Shown in pieces: positions 47,233 to 54,837 of a stretch of 64,000 nucleotides of DNA. How positions within the stretch are numbered: the stretch's first letter is position 1; each line of letters opens with the position of its first letter. The notes beneath the pieces were generated by a model that was not told the origin of the DNA, made no database searches, and saw nothing but the letters and a program-made list of their open reading frames with translations. A program made the translations under genes and the position numbers. The stretch is from Planctomycetota bacterium (lineage in GTDB: Bacteria; Planctomycetota; Phycisphaerae; UBA1845): NCBI GenBank assembly GCA_016200265.1, contig JACQFE010000013.1, forward strand, positions 62,001 to 126,000, read 5' to 3'.

Positions 47233-47405
47233 GCATACGCTTTCGCAGAGCGAAGCGGCGATTTTGCACGTCCTCGCCCTCCATTCGGGGCGGATTTCCA
47301 GTTATCAGGCAAGAATTTCTATCGTTTTCGGATTGTATCCGTCGGCCTTACTCGTTAATCTGTCTGGGGGTAGGGTAGTTTGGCATTCTGTGCGGAGGAG
47401 AGGAA

Positions 47406-47834
47406 ATGAAGAATCAATTTGCATTCATCGTCGCGGGTACTTTTTCCATTTTTGGTCTGATTCAGGCTCAGGCGTTGGCCGGTGGTTGCCCCGGCAACTG
47501 CAACGGTCACGGAACCTGCAACCCAGACACCACATGCTCCTGCTTTACTGGATACGCTGGTGCGGCCTGCGATCAGTGCGGTGCGGATTACTACAACTAT
47601 CCGACTTGTACGTTTTGCCAGGCCGCATCCACTTGCTCTGGTAACGGAACGTGCACCGCCTCCGGCACGTGCAATTGCAACGTGGGCTGGACGGGTGCGG
47701 CGTGCGATCAATCGACCGCTGTTCCGACAGTCTCTGAGTGGGGCTTGGCTGTCCTGACTTTGGTCGGCATTTGCGCTGGCGTGATCCTTTTCAGTCGACG
47801 CGCCAAGACTGCACAAGCGTGCGCGAAGAGATAG
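47406..47834 (+). CDS. Small EGF-like protein with VPTV-type sorting signal
   Basis: GGAGGAGAGG precedes the ATG. The 142-residue product has a signal peptide (FIVAGTFSIFGLIQAQALA) and about 95 residues with 18 Cys in EGF-like units: CPGNCNGHGTC, CSCFTGYAGAACDQ, then CSGNGTCTASGTCNCNVGWTGAACDQ. The tail is VPTVSEWG, a hydrophobic helix (LAVLTLVGICAGVILF) and RRAKTAQACAKR. That is a textbook IPTLxxWG-CTERM-like signal, so this is a likely exosortase H substrate. It would end up as a short Cys-rich envelope protein; its binding partner is unknown. Confidence 0.85.
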   Translation: MKNQFAFIVAGTFSIFGLIQAQALAGGCPGNCNGHGTCNPDTTCSCFTGYAGAACDQCGADYYNYPTCTFCQAASTCSGNGTCTASGTCNCNVGWTGAACDQSTAVPTVSEWGLAVLTLVGICAGVILFSRRAKTAQACAKR

Positions 47835-47850
47835 CCGCCGATTCGAGCAT

Positions 47851-48333
47851 TCATCCCCGTGATTTGTAGAGTGCTTTGATTGTTTGGATTTGACCGGCGT
47901 GATAGACGTCGTGCATGGCCAGTCCGTATACGCGGGATGGTATGTGGTCGCCGAGGCCTTGCTTGGTGCGGCACAGGTCGCGCCACGATGCATTCATGAT
48001 GGTCTGCACCAAGGCATCATGCTCAGTATCGAGCAGCCGTACGAATCTACGCCATTGCTCTTTGGTTAACCTTTCTGGGATTGGAAACCAATTGCTGCCG
48101 CGAAGTGCGAACGAGCCTCGCTTGTCGCCGCGCAGTCTTCGTCGCAGGGTGTATTTCCAGTACGCACAGTGAACGACGATTTCGGCGATGTTGCGCCGCT
48201 GCGGCGCCAAACGCCATGAGGCCTGCCGCTCGTCCGATCGCCGAATCGCGCCGCGTAAATTAGGCCCATGCCATGCCTTGGTGGAGTATCCTTCTTCAAT
48301 CCACTTGAGCAACAACAATCGCTCCGATTCCAT
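47851..48333 (-). CDS. DinB-superfamily protein (single domain)
   Basis: 160 residues. The four-helix pattern with WRLAPQRRNIAEIVVHCAYWKYTLRRRL and the final AMHDVYHAGQIQTIK carries the His residues of a DinB-type metal site. It differs from the tandem DinB protein at 8635. Members act as metal-dependent thiol transferases or hydrolases, but the substrate cannot be inferred. It starts 14 bases after arcC's stop, so the two are probably cotranscribed. Confidence 0.8.
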   Translation of the reverse strand: MESERLLLLKWIEEGYSTKAWHGPNLRGAIRRSDERQASWRLAPQRRNIAEIVVHCAYWKYTLRRRLRGDKRGSFALRGSNWFPIPERLTKEQWRRFVRLLDTEHDALVQTIMNASWRDLCRTKQGLGDHIPSRVYGLAMHDVYHAGQIQTIKALYKSRG

Positions 48334-48347
48334 CAGAGACTCCCGGC

Positions 48348-49307
48348 TTATGTACGAGTCATACGCGTGCCGATTTTCCCCGCCAGCGCGTCGGCGGCAT
48401 GATCCAGTGGACCGATCACAGCCTCCGCTTTTTCATTGGAGGAATGTTCGACGAATTCGATTGCGGCCTGCACCTTGGGGCCCATGGATCCAGCAGGAAA
48501 CTGCCCTTCCGCCATCCATCGCCTGGCTTCCACGACGGTCATGCGCTCGAGTTCTCGCTGACCCGGTTTGCCGAAGTTGATGGCGACGCGGTCAACGGCC
48601 GTCAAGATCATCAAGGTCTTGGCGCGAAGCTCTCGTGCGAGCAGCGCACTGGCAAGGTCCTTGTCGATGACTGCGGCGGTTCCGCGCAGGCCATGCTCGC
48701 GATCGCGAATCACGGGAATTCCGCCGCCGCCGCACGTGATAATGATATCGCCCGCTTCCACGCATCGCGAGATGGTTGAAAGCTCCATAATCTGTCGCGG
48801 CATCGGCGACGGCACGACGCGGCGGAATTTTCCCGGCGAGACTTCCTTCATCGACCAGCCTTCATTCCAGCCGAATCGCTGCGCGTCAGCCTGATCCATC
48901 ACTCGTCCGATCGGCTTGGTCGGGTTCTTGAACGAAGGATCTTCCGCATCCAAAAGAATGGTTGTGACGATGGTGGTAACGATGTCCTTTCGGCCTCGAC
49001 GGGCAAGCTCGTTCGTCAACGTTTGGCCGATCATGAAGCCCATGCCTCCCTGGACGTGGGCGACCGCAACTTCCATCGGAAGAGCATAAATCACGCCCGC
49101 GGCCGCCTCATTGCGGACCAGGAAGTTGCCAATCTGCGGACCATTTCCGTGTGTAATGACCAATCGATGTCCGCTGAAGATCAAGTCCGCCAGCGCGACG
49201 GCGGTCCTGCGCGAATTCGCGAATTGCTGGTTGACATTGCCTTCCTCGTTTTCGCGCGAAATCGCGTTTCCACCGAGAGCCACGACAATGAGCGAGTCTT
49301 GAACCAT
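48348..49307 (-). CDS. arcC: Carbamate kinase
   Basis: 319 residues. The amino-acid-kinase fold starts with VVALGGNAI, and THGNGPQIGNFLVRNEA, AHVQGGMGFMIGQTL, IIITCGGGGIPVI, AAVIDKDLASALLA and EGQFPAGSMGPKVQAAIEFV are all carbamate-kinase-specific blocks. The enzyme makes ATP from carbamoyl phosphate and ADP, usually as the last step of arginine, agmatine or allantoin breakdown. No arcA or arcB is nearby, so carbamoyl phosphate must come from another route. Confidence 0.95.
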   Translation of the reverse strand: MVQDSLIVVALGGNAISRENEEGNVNQQFANSRRTAVALADLIFSGHRLVITHGNGPQIGNFLVRNEAAAGVIYALPMEVAVAHVQGGMGFMIGQTLTNELARRGRKDIVTTIVTTILLDAEDPSFKNPTKPIGRVMDQADAQRFGWNEGWSMKEVSPGKFRRVVPSPMPRQIMELSTISRCVEAGDIIITCGGGGIPVIRDREHGLRGTAAVIDKDLASALLARELRAKTLMILTAVDRVAINFGKPGQRELERMTVVEARRWMAEGQFPAGSMGPKVQAAIEFVEHSSNEKAEAVIGPLDHAADALAGKIGTRMTRT

Positions 49308-49401
49308 TCCGAAGTCCTTATGTTGCCTTCAATGCGATTGTCAAGAATATCGGCGAGAGCCAGACCCAAGTTTGCCGCGTCGAAACGACGATTCGCTTGA
49401 A

Positions 49402-50208
49402 TCAGTTTGGCGAAGTCGATTGAGGCCTGACCATCACAGGTCTGATACGCAGGACATAAACCGACCAAAGATGCCCCAGCCAATAGGTCAGGAAGGCAAG
49501 CATAATGCCGAGAATTCCGGAGACAAACACGATGGCCGCCGATTTCGCGACACTGACAAATCCTCCCAGCCCGAATTCCGCAGGCTTGGAAAACATTTCC
49601 GAGACCAACTTGAACACATCGTCCGATCGAAGGGATTCAAACAGCGGTGGATGCCCGAATCCTCGCGTCACAATTGTGACGGCGCGAGTCGTAAGTGTTG
49701 ACCCCATTTCGTAATAATCGCCCGGCAAACTGTAAAACGGGGCCAATCCCACCACAACGCCAATTCCCAACAAAATGGGATGCGGCCGTCGTCCGGAAAT
49801 TTTCAACAACGGAACTCCCAGCAGTATGGAAAGCACAAAAGGCATGTAATCCGTCGCGAAATACCGAAAGTCGGTACTCTTATCGAATCCAGTGACCTGG
49901 CCGGCGTATTCGCTGCCCGAGACAATGAATGGAAACCACTTCGCATAAATCGAGGCCCCGTAAATGGGCGACATCTCCACGCGCGTGACGCTGCCGCCGG
50001 TGACGATGCAGCCGAGGGCGTGCAGCAGCTCGTGCGGGGCTACGTACAGGAACCAACATGCGACCAGGGAGATGATCATCAGGACCATGCCAACCGTCGG
50101 TCTTGGCAGCACGGCCAGCGCTTCAAGACACGCCAAGGCATCGCGAATCGGCTGAAGCAGAATTACCCTGACGAGCGAGCGAGGTTGTGAATTCATGGTG
50201 CGCGTCAT
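49402..50208 (-). CDS. M50-like membrane protein with HELLH motif
   Basis: 268 residues with about six membrane helices. FLYVAPHELLHALGCIVTGG places an HExxH zinc motif (His59, Glu60, His63) at the end of a helix, as in site-2-like and DUF3267-type M50 relatives. There is no NxxPxxxxDG second motif; the third ligand could be an Asp in TDYMPFVLSILLG. Enzyme activity is therefore a guess. It lies 94 bases upstream of arcC on the same strand. Confidence 0.65.
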   Translation of the reverse strand: MTRTMNSQPRSLVRVILLQPIRDALACLEALAVLPRPTVGMVLMIISLVACWFLYVAPHELLHALGCIVTGGSVTRVEMSPIYGASIYAKWFPFIVSGSEYAGQVTGFDKSTDFRYFATDYMPFVLSILLGVPLLKISGRRPHPILLGIGVVVGLAPFYSLPGDYYEMGSTLTTRAVTIVTRGFGHPPLFESLRSDDVFKLVSEMFSKPAEFGLGGFVSVAKSAAIVFVSGILGIMLAFLTYWLGHLWSVYVLRIRPVMVRPQSTSPN

Positions 50209-50455
50209 TTCAATTTGGGGCGACCCTGCGATCGCGAAGTTGCCCGCAACCCGTCAGAAGTTGTCCCCGAAAAATATTTCCGGCACGAACGGCAATTGAC
50301 AGTGATTCGCGTGACGCCATACGATACCGCCCTCTTGTTGAGGCGTAAAACTCTAGGGCGCGTTGAACGTGACTCAACACGGAAACATTGTCCGGTACGA
50401 TTTCGAGCGAAGCCTTTCGATTAGTCTCGCTTGAACTGCAATCCGGGCAAAATGC

Positions 50456-52276
50456 ATGGAAGTGGCCATCGGTTTCAGACAATACATGATTCACCTTCGA
50501 CGCGGAAATTCGATTGTGCTCGCCGGAATTCAAGCGCTTGTCGCTTGCGCGATTTTCGCTGCGGCGACGTCCACGCAGGCCGCCGTAAATCCCGGTATTT
50601 CTTTTGACGGGGCTGCGGACGTCGTGGGCCTAGTCGATTCAGCCCTCGCATTGGATGAAGCTTCGCCGATCGGCGGCGGCGAAATCACAATCCCCTTTGA
50701 TCGAATCCGCTGGCACGTCGCCGACCCCGAAGACGAATTTAACTCCTACGAAAAGCATTACCAGCAGGCGTTGGCGGGGAATGACAAGGCTGAGGCCGCT
50801 CGGCGGACACGAATTCACGACCGCGTGGGCGAAATTCGCCGGCCTCAACAGCGCCATCTTTCGTTGCAGGAAGCCATCCGAACGACGCTCGACCACAATT
50901 TCGCGATCCAGGTCGCGAGCTATGAACCGGCCGTGGACACAACACGGGTGGTGGAGGCGGAAGCGGCATTCGATGCGACTTTTTTTACGAATGTCACCAA
51001 GAATATCATCGATCGACCGACCGGATTGCAGATTGCCTCCATTGACTCCGATCTTCTGACTTCGTCCTATGGCATTCGTAAAATCCTGCCTACGGGCATG
51101 TCCGTCAGCGGTAGCTACGAGCTGGACCGGACGAAGACGTCGCCTGAGGCATTGAGAACTTTGAATTTCACGGGATACAACCCTCAGTATTTCAGTCGTT
51201 TCGTTTTCGACATGCGCCAGCCGTTCTTGCGAGGGTTCGGGATCGATTTCAATCGGTCAATCATCATGCTCGCGAAAAACAACCAAAAAGTCAGCCAGCA
51301 TGCATTTGAGCGCCAGGTTCGTGACACGCTTCGCCAGGTTGAAGAAGCGTATTGGCGGTTGGTCCAGGCGCGGCGAGACATCGTCATTACTGCTCGGCTG
51401 CTGGCCGATTTTGAGGCCATTTACGAATACTTGCTTGCTCGCCAGCAGTTCGATATTACGCCCGTGCAACTTGACGCGACTCGCGCGAACTTGGAGCAGA
51501 GCAAGGCCGATTTTGTCGCCCGTCGGGCAGCCGTCTTCAATGCAGAGGATCGACTGATAGCATTGATGAATGGCGGAAAGCTCGATCTTGGTGCCAACAC
51601 CGAGATCATTCCGGATGACTTTCCGGAGCTGCACCGGCTCGTGGTTGACCGCCTCGGCGAGGTGCAGGTCGCCCTTGAAAACCGCCCCGAAATCAAGGAG
51701 CAGAAGATCCGAGTGGCAAGCGCGAAGATTGTCGTCGATCGGGCGAAGAACGGTGAATTGCCTCAATTCGATCTGATATTCCGGACGACTTCGGATGGGC
51801 TGGGAAGCAATGCGGATCGATCCTTCGACGAGCTTTCTCGCGGTAACTTTCTTGAATATATCGTGGGCGTGGAGTTCTCCGCCCCGATCGGAAATCGCGC
51901 GGCACGCGCTGTATCTCATCGTTCGCGACTTCAATATTCACAAGCGATCGCGGCACTCAAACAGACGTTTGAAGAAGTCATCCTCGATGTCAACGTCGCT
52001 ACGCGAACACTGAATACGGACTATGATGTGATATCGCCCGCGTATGAGGCCGCTGAAGCTCGTGAGCGCGAAGTGAACTCAATCGTCGCCCGCGCCGAGC
52101 GGAAGGACATCAATACGCTGACGACGGAATTGAACTCGCGCCAAAGCCTGGCGGGCGCCCGGCGGGCAATGATCGGCGCCATGGTCGAATACACGATCGC
52201 CATTGCAGACCTGGAGCGGGCCAAGGGCACTCTACTCCAATTCAACAACATCATCATTCCGCCCGAAAAAGAATGA
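50456..52276 (+). CDS. TolC-family outer-membrane efflux protein
   Basis: 606 residues. A signal segment (IQALVACAIFAAATSTQA) precedes a ~100-residue acidic N-terminal part. The TolC/OEP repeats then begin with LSLQEAIRTTLDHNFAIQVASYEPAV. The pattern continues with VEEAYWRLVQARRDI, the long coiled coils (QLDATRANLEQSKADFVAR) and a second copy near EVILDVNVATRTLNTDYDVI and NTLTTELNSRQSLAGARRAMIGAMVEY. It forms the trimeric outer-membrane channel of RND or ABC efflux or type I secretion. No inner-membrane partner is adjacent. Starts at 50456 or 50486 are both possible. Confidence 0.88.
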   Translation: MEVAIGFRQYMIHLRRGNSIVLAGIQALVACAIFAAATSTQAAVNPGISFDGAADVVGLVDSALALDEASPIGGGEITIPFDRIRWHVADPEDEFNSYEKHYQQALAGNDKAEAARRTRIHDRVGEIRRPQQRHLSLQEAIRTTLDHNFAIQVASYEPAVDTTRVVEAEAAFDATFFTNVTKNIIDRPTGLQIASIDSDLLTSSYGIRKILPTGMSVSGSYELDRTKTSPEALRTLNFTGYNPQYFSRFVFDMRQPFLRGFGIDFNRSIIMLAKNNQKVSQHAFERQVRDTLRQVEEAYWRLVQARRDIVITARLLADFEAIYEYLLARQQFDITPVQLDATRANLEQSKADFVARRAAVFNAEDRLIALMNGGKLDLGANTEIIPDDFPELHRLVVDRLGEVQVALENRPEIKEQKIRVASAKIVVDRAKNGELPQFDLIFRTTSDGLGSNADRSFDELSRGNFLEYIVGVEFSAPIGNRAARAVSHRSRLQYSQAIAALKQTFEEVILDVNVATRTLNTDYDVISPAYEAAEAREREVNSIVARAERKDINTLTTELNSRQSLAGARRAMIGAMVEYTIAIADLERAKGTLLQFNNIIIPPEKE

Positions 52277-52283
52277 TCGCAGG

Positions 52284-52889
52284 TCAGCGTTTCGACTTGG
52301 ATTTCTTGACGGTCTTTTTTGATTTGTTCGATTTGACTTTTCCCGCTGATTTCCTGGCCGACGCGGCGCGAGCACGCGATGTAGTACTTCGCGACGGTGT
52401 GGAATTCGATTTCGCACCGGGGCGTTTCCGTTCAGATGGCTTCCCCCAAGCGGCCTCAATGTATTCAATATAATTCTTCGTCGGCACGCTGCGAATCGCG
52501 TCGCCAATCACGTCCAGCGCCAAGTCTTCAAGTTTCTTGAATCGGATGCACGACTTGCCCATATCCAACTTCTTGCCCGTCTTCGCCCACGCCGTCCGAA
52601 ACCTCTCATTTGTCGGTAAGTGGCCATATATGCACATCATGTAAACCGCCATGTGATTCTTTTGCGAAGCAAGTCCCGCAAACGGCAACGGCTGACGCGG
52701 ATCGCAGTGATAACCCGCCGGATACACGCGGTGAGGGACATAGTACCCAATCATGCCATACGTCATTCCTTCTTCGTAATCCTTATCCAGATTTCGAAGA
52801 ATCACTTCGCGCACGGCCGAAATGGCCGCGCGCCGATCCGAGGGAAGTTCAGCAAGGTATTGCTCTACGGTTGTCGCTTTGCTTTGCAT
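52284..52889 (-). CDS. DUF1801-type protein with a basic Lys/Ser-rich tail
   Basis: ATG 52889 gives 201 residues; an upstream frame to 52976 adds no domain. The ~140-residue core (VEQYLAELPSDRRAAISAVREVILRNLDK, YEEGMTYGMIGYYV, FAGLASQKNHMAVYMM, KSCIRFKKLEDLALDVIGDAI) is DUF1801 (YdhG-like), a small fold of unknown function. The last ~55 residues are almost entirely Lys, Ser, Thr and Arg (KSKKTVKKSKSK), like histone H1-type tails. This suggests nucleic-acid binding. The gene is convergent with tolC. Confidence 0.82.
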   Translation of the reverse strand: MQSKATTVEQYLAELPSDRRAAISAVREVILRNLDKDYEEGMTYGMIGYYVPHRVYPAGYHCDPRQPLPFAGLASQKNHMAVYMMCIYGHLPTNERFRTAWAKTGKKLDMGKSCIRFKKLEDLALDVIGDAIRSVPTKNYIEYIEAAWGKPSERKRPGAKSNSTPSRSTTSRARAASARKSAGKVKSNKSKKTVKKSKSKR

Positions 52890-53137
52890 GGCGAGAGAGC
52901 TTACCGCGAGTTCGACGCGAATCAACAAGCTGAAAAATTTCGAGCATTCAATTATGGTCTGGTAAGTCTTACCCAAGGGTCTGAATTAACCCATTTTTAT
53001 CGACCCTTTCGAATATTCAAACTCGTCAGCAATTGGGGAATCCCGCCCTCACTGCTACAATCAGCCAGGAGACCCAATCTGAATTTCGAGGTTAGGAAAG
53101 AACCAGCACACGCTGGTATCGTCGTAAAGGGCTCAGT

Positions 53138-53776
53138 TTGGCTGACTCAAAAAAACCCAGGGGAGGAAATCCGAGTGCGGGCAGCCGTCCGACTTCGCCA
53201 TCGGAGAAGCAACCGCTCCCGGCGACGCCCGCCCCGCGCCCGGCTACGTGGTCGGAGACGCACGGTCGGGATCTGCGCTTCCTGCTCATTTTCGGAGTCG
53301 TCATGCTCGCATACTACGGATTGAGCACGACCGAGACGATGCACGAGAAATTCTTTCCGTGGTACCTCAATGCCAATGCACGGGCATCAGAGAGTGTGCT
53401 CAAAACTTTCGGGTATAAAAACGTGGCTCGAAGCGGAAACACGTTAAGTTCATCCACTTCGTCCATTACTGTGGAACGAGGATGTGATGCCGCAGCCCCG
53501 TCTGCGTTATTTGTTGCCGCAGTGCTGGCGTCACCTGTAGGGATCATGTCCCGGCTCGTCGCAGTCATCGCGGGTCTGGCCATTCTGGCGTTTGTGAATT
53601 TGATCCGCATTATCAGCTTATTCCTTACCGCGGCTCATTGGAAACCGGCGTTCGACATTATGCACCTCGATGTCTGGCAGGCTGCGTTCATTATCTTGTC
53701 CATCGTTCTCTGGGCCGTGTGGGCGTCGTGGGCAGTGAAGCGACAACACGTCGGACGCGCCCCTGCCGGCGGATGA
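53138..53776 (+). CDS. xrtH: Exosortase H (IPTLxxWG-CTERM-type exosortase)
   Basis: The TTG at 53138 with AAAGGG upstream is the likely start; the product is 212 residues. A Pro/Ser-rich cytoplasmic N terminus precedes a multi-helix membrane core. The three exosortase catalytic residues are in place: Cys116 in ITVERGCDAAAPSALF, Arg157 in FVNLIRIISLF and His176 in FDIMHLDVWQ. The ERGCDAAAP form and the short length fit exosortase H, which cuts after IPTLxxWG-type C-terminal signals. Three proteins in this window have such tails (ends near 465, 6584 and 47834). A membrane partner follows 4 bases later. The substrate pairing is inferred from family knowledge. Confidence 0.85.
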   Translation: MADSKKPRGGNPSAGSRPTSPSEKQPLPATPAPRPATWSETHGRDLRFLLIFGVVMLAYYGLSTTETMHEKFFPWYLNANARASESVLKTFGYKNVARSGNTLSSSTSSITVERGCDAAAPSALFVAAVLASPVGIMSRLVAVIAGLAILAFVNLIRIISLFLTAAHWKPAFDIMHLDVWQAAFIILSIVLWAVWASWAVKRQHVGRAPAGG

Positions 53777-53780
53777 TCGC

Positions 53781-54584
53781 GTGTTGGACATCCGCGCATT
53801 CCTGTTGGGCTCTGACCCGCGATATCGCGAACGAGTATCACCACGCGCCATCTTGCGCATCGCGCTGATTTCATCATTTCTATTCGCGGTGTTTGCATCA
53901 CTTTACGCGTATTCGCCGGGGTGGGGCCGCGCCTACCGCTGGTATTTTCGAGGCGTCAACAATGTCGCGTTTTCGCAATTCTGGATTTGGCCGCGAGCGT
54001 CTATCGAGTTTTTCGATTTGAACTCCCCTACGCTGTTCGCCGATCTGCGACACGCCGGGCTCCCTGAGAATTTTCCAGTACGCGAAGCCGATGGAGTCAA
54101 AGACACTTTGATGCTTTGCAAGAACTCGGATGACACTCATCGTCGGCTGGGCCAACTTCGCACGAGCAGCAAGATCATCGGCTATTGGCCGACGGTCATG
54201 GTGATGGCACTTGCGGTCGCCACACCGTGGGCATGGAAACGAAAACGATGGGTCATTTTGTGGTGCTTCGCGGCTGTGCATTTTCTCATCGTGGCACGGC
54301 TCACGCTTTTCGCCCTGAAAGGGGCTTTCGCCGTGCCGACCAAGGCCCTGCGGGTGATGGCGCCGAGCCTATTCTGGAGCAACACATTGCAGCGACTTGA
54401 AGAAGTAGTGAACGACGATCCTACATTTAACTTCATCTCTGCGTTTGTGATCTGGGCTGTGGTGCTCATTGTCCTGGAGATTTGGCGCTCCCGGCGTGAA
54501 TCACGAGCCTCGCGACAACAGACGCAGTCGCCCAAAGACAGGCGTCCGGATCGCACACCTTCCCGCAGCCGCATTGTCCGTTAA
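53781..54584 (+). CDS. Exosortase H-associated membrane protein (probable)
   Basis: GTG start four bases after xrtH's stop; 267 residues. About four membrane helices are seen: ILRIALISSFLFAVFASLYA, IIGYWPTVMVMALAVATPW, WVILWCFAAVHFLIVARLTLFAL and FISAFVIWAVVLIVLEIW. Between the first two is an outside loop of about 100 residues (RWYFRGVNNVAFSQFW). The C terminus is basic, Arg/Ser-rich and cytoplasmic. I recall a conserved uncharacterised membrane protein encoded just after xrtH in many genomes, and this fits that position and shape. It may form a complex with the exosortase or present substrates. Confidence 0.65.
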   Translation: MLDIRAFLLGSDPRYRERVSPRAILRIALISSFLFAVFASLYAYSPGWGRAYRWYFRGVNNVAFSQFWIWPRASIEFFDLNSPTLFADLRHAGLPENFPVREADGVKDTLMLCKNSDDTHRRLGQLRTSSKIIGYWPTVMVMALAVATPWAWKRKRWVILWCFAAVHFLIVARLTLFALKGAFAVPTKALRVMAPSLFWSNTLQRLEEVVNDDPTFNFISAFVIWAVVLIVLEIWRSRRESRASRQQTQSPKDRRPDRTPSRSRIVR

Positions 54585-54660
54585 AAACACCGTTTCTGGT
54601 CCAAAAAACGCATATTTGGCGCGAAATCGCTTGAATCAATGTCCTGAATTTGAATTGTTA

Positions 54661-54689
54661 TCGACTTTCATCCCCGAATTCGCTATTCT
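54661..54689 (+). promoter_or_regulatory. Possible promoter of the large serine protease gene
   Basis: TCGACT (54661-54666), 17-base spacer, TATTCT (54684-54689). The -35 is a weak match. The leader to the ATG at 54838 would be about 140 bases, and GGAGGGG supplies the ribosome site. Confidence 0.3.
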
Positions 54690-54837
54690 CTACGGTGAAC
54701 CCGAAGAGGTATCGGGTCGCGCACGGAAGCGCTCGCGGCCTTGCCCGTTAGGGACAAATTCCATCTCCCCAAGTGTTGGTGATTGAATCGAAAGGGCTGT
54801 CGCCGCGCACGCTAACCATCGGAGGGGTCACAAGAAC

